This document shows positions 35,709-47,908 of a DNA stretch of 64,000 nt, in pieces. Position 1 is the stretch's first letter, and each line of letters opens with the position of its first letter. Under the pieces are notes generated by a model that was not told where the DNA came from, did no database searches, and saw only the letters and a list, made by a program, of their open reading frames with translations. Position numbers and translations under genes: made by a program. The DNA is from Termitomyces sp. T153. Its lineage: Eukaryota > Basidiomycota > Agaricomycetes > Agaricales > Lyophyllaceae. The stretch spans positions 1,349,814 to 1,413,813 of the forward strand of contig JACKQL020000009.1 in NCBI GenBank assembly GCA_018296165.2, in the 5' to 3' direction.

Positions 35709-36176
35709 CGTCATATATAGTGATTCAAGAATGCCGACTTGGAAGCTGTAGATGACTACCATGTATGCCAAACTTGATTATATACAAAGTTCATTGGGCG
35801 GAGAGTAAGTTGGGAGGTAAAGAGGTATGAAGGTATGAAGGTATAATGGAGGTTAGCCAGTGAATCGGAAATCTCGGGAGGTTCCATTTTGGTAAAAAGA
35901 TGCACAACCTCGCGACCTCTCCATCGTTTAGGCCCCTTCCTGTCCTCTGAAATAACCCCCCTAAATCCCCATCAAGAAGCGCGAAGTGTCCTTCCTTAGG
36001 TGCTTCTCCGCAGAAGTACGGGCTTATCTTTAAATGACAAGAACCAAGATGCTGTAATGTATGTAAGCCCTACATAGACATAAAGTTCTCATCTGTATCG
36101 TATCCTATTCCGCCGGCTTCTTGCTTATCGAGGAAGAACATATATGTTTTGTCTTACGAGCTCTCGAGGGACACAA
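35709..36176. other. CpG-containing flank of the KDZ element
   Basis: Upstream region of the transposase. The ATATATAG next to the ATG is probably too close to act as a TATA box. Beyond are GAGGTA/GAAGGTAT near-repeats (35815-35850) and normal CpG content. The right terminus of the KDZ element was not located. Confidence 0.4.
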
Positions 36177-37118
36177 GAAAAAGCCGTGAGTCCATTTCCG
36201 TGGTTCCGTGACAGGCGTGAGTACGCCGTGAGCTACCTTGTGCTGTGAATCTATGACAAAATCATACTAGATTCACGGCAATAATTAGTCATATCAGTTG
36301 CATTGGTTTCATTGAATAAGATTGAAATCTTTCACTACAATGCGTCATAGTATGCTCACAGTACTCACAGTAACCCTCCCACACTAACAGCACACTCACA
36401 GCACCTCACGACCCACGGCACTAACAGCACACTCACAGCACCTCACGGTTTATACACAGCACTCGCAGTATACTCACGGCACTCACAGTATAGATACAGA
36501 AATCACACACGGTAGTCCACGGCACATGCGCGGCACTCACTATACTATCACTGTAGCATTAGAAAGGAGGAAAGAATGAAAGGCTTATTTTCATGTGGTG
36601 ACATCAGGGTGTGATACATCGATGGCTGACCTGAACTATCATTGCAACGCATATGTTTATTGAAAGTTCGTGTTCCGAACACAAATCTACCTGCCTGTTC
36701 GATACGACCATGGTTTTTGTGAGTCTTCCATCCAAAGCTGATACTTCTATGCAGCCGGAGGGCTTTCTTCAACATGTTAAAGGTGACTTCTCATACAGGG
36801 TATTTGCCAGACCAATCTCATGAAACTCACATATCTCGGGCTGTTCCTCAACAAACAAACATCATCGATTCTTCCATTCGTATGTAAAACTCAGTCGGTA
36901 TGTGATAACTTCTCATTTTTCCCCAAAGCCATGGCAGGAGAAACAAGGCAGAAAGAAGAATTGAGTGTCGATGTTTGGGTATACAATGCCACATTAACTG
37001 TCTATCACTCTTCCGAGGTAATCGCAGTGTTGTGTACATTAATCAATGGTAGTTACTAGACTCACGGCAGACTCACTGTACTCCACGGTACCACGGCACC
37101 GGACTCGCAGCTTTTTCT
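36177..37118. mobile_element. Small TIR element with subterminal repeats
   Basis: GAAAAAGCCGTGAGTCC at 36177-36193 is the inverted counterpart of GGACTCGCAGCTTTTTCT at 37101-37118, with two mismatches. Just inside the left end are several GTGAG/CCGTGAG motifs (to about 36230); further in are more than a dozen CTCACAG or CACGGCA motifs (36350-36545) and again near 37060-37100, mostly in the opposite direction. Terminal inverted repeats plus subterminal motif clusters are what a non-autonomous cut-and-paste transposon shows, with the motifs as likely transposase sites. No transposase is encoded; frames inside (36548-36775, 36820-37059) are short. No target duplication was evident. Confidence 0.6.
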
Positions 37119-38294
37119 GTATGCCGCTATTAAATTAGGCTTTTCGATGAAAGGATGAATATTATGGAATCTCTGCAAGGTTGTAGCACAAGAATATTCT
37201 GATAGAGCTTACGCAAGCTTACGGAAACACTAATAATATTCAAGGTTCTCAACGTTCTACATTTTCGCAAGTCCTACCCCTCCTTCTTTTCAGTACATAG
37301 GCTTACGGCATGCATACACATAGATGCTAACTTTTCGACGTCAATTTAGAGTGCAATTCTGTACACATATATATTTACGTTGGCTCAGGTCCAGGCTGTA
37401 GGACTGTGGGCCAATGTCACCACAACCACGTTACATCATACCACGAAGAGAGAGTTCAATTCTGGATCTGGTATTATCGACGACCCGCTGCTATTCATGA
37501 TCCAACCACATGCTCGATGCGCAGTGCATGCAGGAGAAATGTTCATAAAACGTTGAGATTACACATGGTGACGTTCCTTTACTCGGTTCGCAAGAGTTCA
37601 GCTTTATCAATGCCGACATCTCGAAATTCACACGTGCATGAACGCGGACCTACGTTGCATTATGTTCCGAGCATAGCGTCGACTAGCTGCGACATTCTCC
37701 TAGGTGATATCAGAATCGTGCTTGTCACTTCTTTTTCGTTGATATACAACTCAAGGAGATCTTTCGACATGAGTCCACCAGTAGCAGCTCAATCTTTTCT
37801 CTTTCTCGCTTCGCTCTGCTGGACCCCGACTAAGTATTCTTTGACGAACAGTATTATTCATTCAGGAGAAACAGTTGGGTCCTCCGCTGATTGAGTAGAT
37901 GACGTTTTTCGCAGCATTTGCTGTCGACCTGCTCTGGAGAACCGCTTATACAGCTTATACAGCAACAGGCTGCTAGCCTGACGCTCGCCTTCGCCTTATT
38001 CTTGAGGCAGTCCACGCGAGTGTATCCTCGGTATAATTAGTCCAGGTTGTCAGCATCACAAAGTCATTGTCTCCCGACCCTCGTTAGGGATGACAGAAAT
38101 GCATGCATGTTATTTATGCTCAGGCTTGCGACTTTCAGCCAGGTTGGGAAATTCCAACTGATCCGGCTTCCTTTGGTCTCTTCCCTCTATGTTCTCGGAT
38201 ACTGTTTTCATTCCTAGTAGGTTACGTGTATGAGAACAGAGTTATAGTACGTACTCGATCTCTCCGCTTGTCAATTTTTGTTGATCATGCTCCG
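37119..38294. other. No gene recognised
   Basis: A 162-codon frame at 37406-37894 exists, but other frames in the same stretch look equally plausible (one reads ANVTTTTLHHTTKRELNSGS), so this may be a decayed gene that I cannot name. Otherwise nothing is seen. Confidence 0.35.
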
Positions 38295-38352
38295 TGGACT
38301 ATATAATGTCTCCTCCGGCGTCTGAAGATGCCGTCAAGGATATATTCTCGAC
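38295..38352 (+). promoter_or_regulatory. TATA box of the GH16 gene
   Basis: CTATATAATG at about 38299 lies roughly 55 bp before the ATG at 38353, a normal distance for a fungal core promoter. Confidence 0.55.
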
Positions 38353-39826
38353 ATGAGATTCGTTGCCGCAGCTCTCCCCTTTGCTGGAACCGTCCTCTGT
38401 GCTACTTACTCTCTGAGTGACTCCATCGTTGGCTCAGACTTTTTGAGTAATTTCAATTTCGAAGCCATTTCAGACCCCACGCATGGTCGAGTGTATGACG
38501 TCTTTTCTCGAATTTTGTCATCCGCCCTATTAATGTGTGCTTCTTAGAAACTATGTCGATTCAGCAACAGCTGCCAGCGAAAACCTCACATTTGCATCAT
38601 CGAACACTTTTATTCTGAGAGCTGATCACACAACTGTACTCAGCTCCAGTGGTCCAGGGAGGAATTCTGTGCGAATAAAATCAAACAAAGTGTACACGGA
38701 ACATGTTGCTATGTAGGTTAAGCTGCGGTAACTAAAATTTCTGTAACTAATGTGGCTGCTCAGCTTCAATGTACGGCATATGCCTCAAGGTTGTGGGTAC
38801 GTGTATTATGACCAATTATGATTTATCTCATTTCTCCAGTACGTGGCCTGCAATATGGGAAACTGACGGGGCCAACTGGCCTAATGGCGTAAGAAATGTG
38901 GTGTAGTTTTCGAACATGTGCTTAATATCTCACCCTTTCCCTCAGGGTGAAATCGACATTGTAGAGGGAATCAATGACCAAGGGCCTAACACCATTACGC
39001 TTCATACTAGCCCAGGTACATATCGCCGGGACTTTATTCCTTCTCAGTTTTTTATGTATCACTAAAAGGTTGCACTATGCCTGCTTCGCGCGACCAAACG
39101 GGGCTAGTTTTTGATTCAATGATTATTCCCTTTGAATTAAAGCCTTCTTTCTCATTCATAGAACTTCCCTCCAACTCGATTGCAACACCGCGGTCAACGG
39201 CGACGCGGGATGCGGTGTTCAGGCGCCCACGGCTTTGAGCTATGGCCCCACTTTCAATAATAATGGGGGTGGTTGGTACGCCTTTTCTTACCAAGTACGA
39301 TGTGATTGCGGAGAGTTGATTCGCAGTAGGTTTGCCGTTGAAAGAGCTACTACATATATCAAAGTGTGGTTTTGGGCACGAAATGACACTAGCGTTCCCA
39401 CTGACGTCGAGAACGGTGCTTCGTCAGTCGATAGCAGTAACTGGGTACGTGACCTGAGAATTAGAGATCATTATCTGCACTACATGGATAGATATAGGGT
39501 ACTCCAACAGCATATTTCCCAAACACGAACTGTGACATTGCATCCCACTTCGATGCAAATAACATCGTGATCAACCTGACGTTCTGTGAGAGTATCTGGT
39601 TCACTAGCCGAGACGCGGTCACTGATCTTATGAATGCAAAGGTGGAGACTGGGCTGGCAGTGTCTATGCTTCCTCAGGATGCCCTTCCACCTGTGTCGGT
39701 CAGTGGCCTGGCGAACCCCGATGTAGGCGGACATCTGACATCCTTGTTCTAGACTATGTCAACAACAACCCATCGGCTTTTGTCAACGCCTACTTTGATT
39801 TCGCATCTCTCCTGGTCTACACTTAG
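38353..39826 (+). CDS. Secreted GH16 endo-beta-glucanase-like enzyme
   Basis: Ten-exon model: 38353-38492, 38548-38712, 38764-38796, 38840-38888, 38946-39015, 39069-39102, 39162-39444, 39498-39591, 39642-39698, 39753-39826; 999 nt and 332 residues in one frame to TAG. The N-terminus MRFVAAALPFAGTVLCATYS is a signal peptide. The sequence HMPQGCGTWPAIWET leads into GEIDIVEGIN, the GH16 catalytic ExDxxE with nucleophile and acid/base Glu. NCDIASHFDANNIVINLTFC and SSGCPSTC follow. GH16 enzymes of this type cleave beta-1,3(4)-glucans in fungal or plant walls. Two oddities: the intron at 39103-39161 starts with GC instead of GT, and exon 7 contains about 55 in-frame extra bases after GGGWYA, possibly a decayed intron. 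Acceptor AAG at 39641 is also weak. Confidence 0.85.
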
Positions 39827-41247
39827 GAGTTATTATGGACATGACCGTAGTCTACATTATTGCAAATAGACTGAATCCAATTTTTCCACAATTGACATAC
39901 AATTCTCAGTATCACGATTGTGTATACTCAGGAAAAGGTCTTGTTTCATTGTCGTCACATATCAGAGAGAGGCCATTTAACAATGACAGCAACTTACCGT
40001 CATTTACAAACTTTAGCTTGATCTGACAAAACTGTCAAAATGTCTCCGGAAATACTTTACATCTGCTTATGACATACTACTTGTGGCGACACGTCTAGAC
40101 AAAGAAAAAAGTTTCCGCCGTATCCTCGTGGCCATGGTCCAGCTTCTGTTCTCTTTGTGGATACTACGTCCCCTATGCGTTATCATCACACCCTCGTCCG
40201 TACACACTGCCTGGCAATGGGTTCAACTGAGCCCTTTCCCACTGACGCCATATGATGACTGGCCGCCGAATGAGGTAATTTCGAGTTACTTGAATGAATG
40301 AATGAGTTCTATTTATACTGCCGACAAGCCACAATGCTGGGCTAAGAGGCGGGCCTTCGAGTTACTTGAGGAGTGTTCGTTTCGTTGATTTCATTACTCT
40401 TCATCCGTCTGACCCTGAAGTCAGGGAAGAAGAAGTCCATAATGATCTTGCTCTATTCATTGTCCAGAATTTGACCAGCTACCAATTCATTCCGTCGAAG
40501 CACAGACGGAGATTACAGGATTCCTCTTCTGCTCTGCTGATTCTCATCCGCCTCCTAAAAAATGACAGATATTGTTCAAATTGAGCGAGTCATGTGGTGT
40601 TTCTGATGAGCTTCAATGTCAGCGCCATGGACAAACTCACGCTTGTCATGAAGCCGGATACAGGCTGCATAGACCCGTATGGAATATGAGATATAGTAGC
40701 ACAGGAAGCATCAGATTTCCTTGTAATTCCTATGTTGAACAAATGTTGTGGACTCCTCGGAAGAGATCTACATATGTATCATGACATCACCCTGATATGG
40801 AAGCAGGAGAGAAGCGTCCCTGGATCGAAGATCGAAGAAATGCCAAATTTGAGTTGTGCTTTGATCTTCCTCAAGCTCAACCATACGTACGGCAACACTG
40901 ACGAACCTAGCTTCTTTTCCGTAACGCTTCCTGACACTAGTTGGCTGATCCAATCGTTCGGAAGAATTCTGGGCTTCTTCAAACTGCTCCTGGCACCGAT
41001 GAAATCGCTCGTTGCATTATGCATGGTAAAGGGAGACGTGAAAATGTCCCAACCGGTATCAATGTTGACCTGTTATGGAACATCTCCAACTTACTCAGCG
41101 GCAAAAGATGCGACCCTCGATCTCGGCTAAAGGTCAGTTGTAAAGCCCGCTCCCACGTGGTAGGATCTCGCCTGACAGCTTTAGGTTGGCCAACGAGACG
41201 ATTCATGGTGAGAACTGGGTAAGCCCAACCTACCAAGATCCCCCACT
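39827..41247. other. No gene recognised, scattered open frames
   Basis: Frames at 40083-40301, 40366-40584, 40732-41130 and 40941-41222 are open on the plus strand. The best, 40732-41130, reads ALIFLKLNHTYGNTDEPSFF; the overlapping one has GINVDLLWNISNLLSG. They may be pieces of a decayed gene, but I cannot assign a family. Confidence 0.35.
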
Positions 41248-42208
41248 ATGACTGCTCCGTTCTACGCCAAAATCGACAGCACCCTCGCACGAAGCGTGAA
41301 AACCTCTAAGAACTTCCATCCCGAGTTCTCATTCCCTGACGCAGATGTGGTCCTCCGATCTAACGAGGGCACACTTTACCGTATTCACTCATACACTCTA
41401 CGCACCACGTCAGGACTCTTCGACACAATGTTCATTTGCCACAACCACCAAGGTGTAAGATCAAGGGCTCGGGATCTGAATAAATCAGGCTCGGTAGGCG
41501 GAGACGAGGATCCAGAAGAGATTCCTATATACGAACCGGATTTCGTGCTTGAACGACTCCTTCGACTTATATGTAGCATTCCAATCCTGTCATGGGAGTC
41601 TTTTGACGATGTGGATCGTGTACTCACAACGGCAGAGAAATGGGACACACCTGGACCCATTGCTAGTATTCGCGTCGCCTTAACTTTTCGATTGGAAGGT
41701 GGAAGCTAAACTCGCGGCTACACAGACACTCAGATTGAACCTGCATGACCCGATGTACACCCCGACGCTGACGAGACTGTCATCAAAAGATCATTGATCT
41801 CTTCTGAATCTTCATCGAAAGCGCCGTGACATGTTCAAGAGGCTGTTAGATAGCCCTGAACAATTTGCAGCGGGAAATAGGTATGTATGTGCTTGCGGTG
41901 ATCTTCACACTTGAAACTAGAATTTTGCTAGTTCACCGTATCACTGCACTCGCTGTGGTGTGACACAACTGGATAACCACAGTTGGAGAGAGTTTAAAAA
42001 TGCCATGTTCGCAGAAATTGATAGGCGACCATTAGGGGACACGCTAGGTGTTACTGTTGGCCATTCAGCAGATCGACCAGAGGCAAAAGCCTGTTGGGAG
42101 GCAAAATGCGCGGACGAGGAGTGCGGAGGGTTGAACAACGACCGTATTGCGACATTGAGGCAGATCAGAAACTGCATCGACGTGTTGCCGAGCACAATTG
42201 AAGATTGA
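41248..42208 (+). pseudogene. BTB/POZ domain protein gene, broken
   Basis: The first 153 codons are open and contain the BTB signature FPDADVVLRSNEGTLYRIHS followed by RTTSGLFDTMF. After about 41685 the family match continues in another frame (FDWKVEAKLAATQTLRLNLH) and seems to lack some 15-20 residues, so a deletion shifted the frame. An in-frame TGA follows near 41791, before SLLNLHRKRRDMFKRLLDSP. A normal 51-nt intron at 41881-41931 precedes YHCTRCGVTQLDNHSWREFK and CGGLNNDRIATLRQIRNCID, the usual C-terminal half of this Agaricomycete BTB family, whose Cys pattern may bind zinc. BTB domains mediate protein contacts, often with Cullin-3. With a frameshift and a stop this copy is probably dead. 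Confidence 0.75.
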
Positions 42209-44098
42209 CGTTGGATGAAGACGATGATGGTGATGATGTTCCCATACTCGTTGGGGCCGCCCTCTCTGTCGGGTTCGCCCCCTATGTCGGGCTCTATTGG
42301 TAGCTGGAAGCTTACGTATTATCACTGACATTAGATAACTGAGCATTTGTTTCTTCCGCTAACTTGCCACTAACATATCTACAGTTCGGTCACTGACATA
42401 ATCATTGACCAGTGATACGCAGGGAGTACTTGAGTTTGTGTCCATGATCCGTTTGGTACAAGGTTATTCTACATATAGGGAAAAACACATACATATACCC
42501 GACATGTCCCTGAAGAGCTCAATCTTCATCTTACAATGCAGAACGCTCGAAATAGACAACTCAAACAATCAAATCGTGATTGGATGATATCTACTCACTC
42601 AAAACAGCTTTGTATGATCTCTAAATAAATGCCGAAGATGACGTGTATGGGTATAGGATGAGTAGATTTGGACATGATTGTGGTGAGGAGACGACGGAGG
42701 CTGTATATGGTGATTTTCAAATTCGTCTGTTGACCGAGAGCGAGGCGCGCGGAGAGAACAGCGAGGTGTGACGCGTAGAATTCGAGAGCGGGATGATAGA
42801 AGAGGAAAGATTTGACAGATATCAGTTGACGCCATGAATCCGCACCCTTGGAGAGATCGTGAGCTAGACGGACAGAGAAAGTGATTAGATGTACAAAGAT
42901 TCACAGCTTTCGTGAATGCTGCCAAAGCAAGACCTGAAGCACCCGTATCAAGTCACGTCATTCCAAGCTCCGTAATCTCAGTCAACGCACGGTTCCTTTG
43001 TTGGTTCGAGACATGAGAGCGCGAGACACCGTCGTAGAATATGTCGAGCATCGAGCAGACGCCAGACTCTGTAAGTGCATACTTATTACTGTGTATTTAT
43101 TTGAGGGGATAGTAGGAGGGTCTCCGCTGGTGTTCGGCCTAAATTGGCAAATGTAGTTATCTGAAGGTGACAATGGTACAAGTCGTGATTGTGACATGTC
43201 ACGTTCTCGCCCTTGGGTTTGAAGTAACCACAATGCGCATGCCGCCCGTGAAGGTTCCTTATTCCGTCCTGATGAATTATTCTAGTGTTAAATCTTGTAC
43301 CTAACTTGCACTTGACGTCATAGATCCGTCTACTGAGGGCTTTTTGCTGAAGCCTCTACTGTCACAAGCGAGTCCGCTTTTCGAGTCAAGTACTTTCGCA
43401 AACAGGTCCACCGTTTGGGGTATGGGTAATTCAGATGAGGACTGTGGTTTCTTTGCTCGCTGTCCAAGATGTTCAAGTATTCGCATAGTCTTCATTATAT
43501 ACTATCTCTTTCACAGCCCAAATAGATCTCAATCTTTGTCAATGTCACCCGTGTTTCAGCTTTGTTTCTTATCAGGCCCTAATCTCTGTGATGATCATGT
43601 CATATCTGATGCTGCTCAACCACATCAGAGTTCATTAGCATCAGCTAACGATTTTCGCCGATCAGATAGCATGGTACGCCAGGATCGAGCTTTGAAACAC
43701 TTCCGTTCAACGTTGCCAAGTTCGACTAATAGGCTTCAGCATCGAACACTCATATTCCAGTGTTTGCACTAGTATCACAATGTTGATCTTCTATCACAGT
43801 ACCTCCGGTGATTACTTTGTTTACGTTCTTGTTCATTTTTGCGCTCACTTCTGTATCAAGGCTTACTATAAGTTCTCCAACTAAGGACTTGAACAAATGA
43901 TATGATCATGAGATGGGTAGAGATAATTACACCAGGTCACCCTGATTGTCATCTGCCATTCTAGTGGCATCGAAGGCTTTCCTACAACGCTGACTGCGCC
44001 TGTTGACAGGAATATGGCAGCCTGATTTTTGATTCTTAAGTTACTCGATCTTCGCGCCAGACCTTCACCACGCTCACGCTTTTCCTCGTTCATATCTA
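42209..44098. other. Intergenic, no gene recognised
   Basis: Frames at 42599-42925 (minus) and 43344-43772 (plus) carry no family signature. A short imperfect repeat of GGTTCGCCC/GGGCCGCCC type occurs near 42255-42285. CpG content is normal. Confidence 0.4.
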
Positions 44099-45480
44099 AT
44101 GACGCCTGAAGAACGGTCCATAATTCTTCAAATAGGCTTGAATCTGATCAGCCTTCTCAGCATAAACACTCCAGGACTCACACTTTGTCTCGGTGCATAT
44201 TGAACAAATCATTCCTCGTTACTTTCCATGACCCGACAATCTCACAGGGGTTTTTGTCCCGATTCTTGTCATGGTTATCTACTCCTACATACGGTTCGTA
44301 GATTAAACTGACTTATCAATATCATATATCCACCACAAGCTCTTTATATAGCCAAAAGGAGAAAACAACACATTCTCTGAATGCTTTGATTATATCAGTC
44401 CTCGGCTTGATTTCGATGATAACATATTATGCTGTACTGCTACTGAAGAAAATCATGGTTGTTTCCGCACTATTCAATATCAGCACTGCATCATTGCAGG
44501 AGCAAACTATAGTCCTTGACCGGAAACTTTTCCCAGCTAATGTTGCCCTTATATGGTTGTGGAACCTTCCTGTAAATGCTCTCATGCTTGAAAGTTACGC
44601 GCTTGAAATTCTGAATTATTTAGCCAATTTTTACAGATGCATTTATTATCTACCGTGCGTGGACTATCTTTGGGAGGGGACTATGGGCTTTGTATCTCTC
44701 TCTGACATTATCCATGTCTTGCTTTGGTATGTCCAAGCCTTGAGCTTGACAGGCCCTGGATTGATGATCCTCATGTAGGAATTACACTTGCGATGCTACT
44801 TATAGAGACGATCTGCGGGCTGGATACAACTGTGGTACTTGCCAGAAAGCTAGGCATGATTAGTATCTGGCTGTCCTTCGCGACGAACCTAGTTGCTACA
44901 TCATTCATCGGATGGACTCTCTGGTGAGTTCTTATACAATCCCCTCACAAATCTTCCTCATCTGGCTATTTGGTATAGCAAGTATCTGAGAGCTACTAGA
45001 CAGTGTGCAAAGAATAAACCTTCATTGTGCTTTGGTCCAAAAACTAGGTCATGGGCTGTGCTACTCCTACTTGCAGATTCCGGGGCTGTGTACTGTTTTT
45101 GTCAAGTAGGTGATATCATTCTTCGCAAAGCGCAAGGAGGCACTTAACTTAGTATTCAATATATGTCATGCAGCTCATACGAAGCCTCCTACTATTTGTC
45201 ACCGATAATGCACTTTCAGCTCAAATAGCGTATACTGTCTTTTTGGAGATCCTCTGGACTATTTCAGTGAGTGGTAACCTTCAGTGCAGGATCATATTTC
45301 ACCATGGGCATCTAGCTTGTATATCCGTCATTGATAGTGTTCCTGGCTAGGGGGCCGTGCTCAATTATTTCAACGTATGATTCTGTTGTACAGATGTACC
45401 CCGAGTCACAGGAGTTCAAACGTATTTAGCTGGAGAGCATGGCGTGAGGATATTGTAACATTCGCAACATTATTTCTATA
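44099..45480 (+). pseudogene. Seven-TM receptor-like membrane protein, decayed
   Basis: Starts MTPEERSIILQIGLNLISLL and continues through GVFVPILVMVIYSYIR, DAFIIYRAWTIFGRGLWALY, GITLAMLLIETICGLDTTVV, GMISIWLSFATNLVATSFIG, CAKNKPSLCF, LLLLADSGAVYCFCQ and YPSLIVFLARGPCSIISTY. This is the pattern of a large uncharacterised Agaricomycete family with about seven helices and a conserved DAFIIYRAW after helix 3. Introns at 44727-44778 and 44924-44978 are canonical. However, the first intron lacks a GT donor (near 44199), the segment before DAFII cannot be joined with standard splice sites, and an in-frame TAG lies near 45320. The copy is therefore probably a pseudogene, though partly preserved. A receptor role is only inferred from topology. 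Confidence 0.65.
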
Positions 45481-46561
45481 TGATGTTATATGATTAGTGA
45501 AGTTTGACATCTTTCAATCACATTGTTCCTCATACAATCTGTTTACATATGGTATATAATGATGTCCGTAAAGGATTCATCAAGTGCCCCAGCTAGACAA
45601 CTACATTCTCAGGGCGGATGAAGGGTGACTAGCTCTTAGACTCGGTTCAATCAAGCGTACCAAGTTTCTGCTGCAGTTATGGTAAACTTTGCACAGACCA
45701 TCTTCCCATTCCATCACCACGACGGCATCAATCTCGATTACAATTCAGAGACTACACAGTGAGTAATACGTACATTCACGCCAGCAGACGGCAGCGAGTG
45801 GTGTCAACATTTGACTTACGATATTCCATACGCCCGCCTACCCATGTCAACCATGGTCGAACAGCATCATCCGAAGCTCGGCAATCCTAATGCACGCACG
45901 ACATCCATTCGTCGGTTTGAAAGAAGGAAGTGCAAGACATCAGCGTAGATCATTTCAAGTGAACGCTAGATCCTGTGGGTGCAAGCGGTCGTGAGTCCTG
46001 GAAGAAATAGAGAGTATTATAAATCCCGAGTAAATGTATAGACGATATTCCTAGAATGAGACTAGTGCTTGTGCCACCTGAGAGCACTCATCTCAAGCTT
46101 GATCATCGGAGGTACCAGTCCATGCATGACATTTGGCCGGTTCATAACTTCCCGCGACACCCTCAGCTCGTTATTTCCACCTTGCTGTTGAAAGAGGTCT
46201 GGGGTTGGTAGTGTACATACATAGTTGAGTTGAAAGAAGGAGGCTGGCCCCGGAATCTGAGCCGGAGACAGGATGATGCTTTGAGTATACATATGCAGTT
46301 CTTCAACGTTGCGAAAGACGAGAAAACCAGAATTAATGGAGTACAGAAAAGCGTTCTCACGAACTCCGCGGAATAATATTATCTAGATCTCTGATCATGA
46401 TTGATTGATTTATTTAGCGTTGCATTGATTGTTCTTTGTATCACAAAACGTTCTTGTCTTCTCTCTCTATATTTATCGAGGTTCTTCTTCCAATTGAACG
46501 CTAGCTGAAAGTTCTTTTCTGGTCTCCTCTATCGACTTCTCACTCGCTTTCCACGATCAAG
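45481..46561. other. Intergenic and promoter of the DUF6699 gene
   Basis: No gene recognised; minus-strand frames at 46062-46360 have no family features. The last 70 bp (ACGCTAGCTGAAAGTTC, CTCGCTTTCCACGATCAAG) are similar to the region just upstream of the paralog at 49228 and to 2735-2760 on the other strand, so promoter sequence was duplicated with the genes. Confidence 0.5.
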
Positions 46562-47908
46562 ATGGACGATGACATGCCTCAACTTGTAGACCGTCCGGGC
46601 GGCGGCGGCGGCGGCGGTTTCATACCCCCACCTCCCAACGCGCATTTTGAACAACAAGAAGGGTACAACCCGTTTCCCGGCACATCACAAGCCAAGTACG
46701 TGTAATTACTTTTTCCAGTCCATCCCTTACGCTGATTTATATCTAGCCCTGGCTGGGTGCCTCCTGCTACTGCCCCGTCCTGGTCAAACTATGGCCCACA
46801 ATCACCCTCGCCTTGGACAGCTGGCGCTGGTGCCGGCTGGCCAAACGCGCCACCCGTACCCTGGTCCCCTTACCCCCATCCTACACCAGCCTCATCATGG
46901 GGTGAGTACACACCCGCTACAGGCGGCCCCGCCATGCCCGGACTGGGCCAGCCGATCGGTCCAACTCGTTATTTTAATGTGGGAGCGGAAAATGCAAATC
47001 AGCACGCGGATTGGCCTCAGAATGCGGGGCCAGAGAGGAGGCGGAGACCAAGTTTTGGTGGGCATAGTCCGAATTATGAGGAGGTTCCGCTAGAGCGTAC
47101 ACATTCGCAAAATCCGCCATATCAGTTTACGCCTAGGTCCAATGGGTACGGTGGAGGGTCCCCGTTGCAGCGCTCGTTGTCAACTGGTGCCACAGTGAGG
47201 AGGCGCCGGAGTCAGAGTCGGGTTAGGAATCCGTTTGCGCGGGAATATCTTGAGCAATATAATTCGGAAAATCTTGCCAGACGGCCGAGGGACTGGAGGC
47301 CTGATTATCCCAAGACGTTGATACCTAGGGTGCCAAGGCCTTGGTCAGATATTGAAGGTAAGTATCAACGCCTTAACAGCGCGGTCGTTAACATTCCCTT
47401 TACAGAATTCAAAGACTCGATTAAACGCACGATCAACCCAATACTTGACTATAACACTCAAGGCCCACACGTCATTTACAACTTATGGTCCTACCCACAC
47501 CCCCAAACACTCTCCTTTCCCATCCTCAGGCGTATCTACAACTACATTGACTTCGCCCAACTCGCGACAAACCCGCCTGTCGACCAGATGCGGCTGTTCC
47601 ATCCCCTTCTCCCCTGGTACATTGACGTTTTCAAGTCAGTTGATAACGGCGTCACGGTGCAAGATGTAATTATGCATGTTTACTTCCAGCTGCAAACGCA
47701 GATTAATGCGAGACATTATTTCAACGAGGAGTTGAGGAGCGGGACTCGGGAGAGGATTACCAAAGCGTATACGCAGAGGACGCAGGGACAGGATCAGGAG
47801 AAGATGAAAGGGATTAAGAAGGTGGATTATTTGGAGGAGAAGAACATTTTTGTGGGGCTTGTTAGAACGAGAAATGGGCTGTGGGAGATGAAGACAAGGA
47901 GTGTTTGA
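46562..47908 (+). CDS. DUF6699-type protein with proline-rich N-module
   Basis: Exons 46562-46695, 46747-47357 and 47406-47908; 1,248 nt and 415 residues. The second intron (47358-47405) is 48 nt with GTAAGT and ACAG and has no stop in frame, so unspliced reading would add 16 residues; the paralog at 52889 has an intron at exactly this codon, which supports splicing. The protein begins MDDDMPQLVDRP, then a run of seven Gly and FIPPPPNAHF. Residues about 45-240 are Pro/Ser/Arg-rich. From about residue 249 comes the DUF6699-type domain, with RMFHPLLPWYID-like text (RLFHPLLPWYIDVFK), GVTVQDVIMHVYFQL and KVDYLEEKNIFVGLVR. The domain is found in many Agaricomycete proteins; its function is unknown. 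The TM module of its relatives is absent. Confidence 0.88.

Noticed and set aside
37406..37894. 162-codon plus-strand frame as a gene
   Set aside because: Two frames look equally protein-like and neither has a recognised domain or a consistent intron model.
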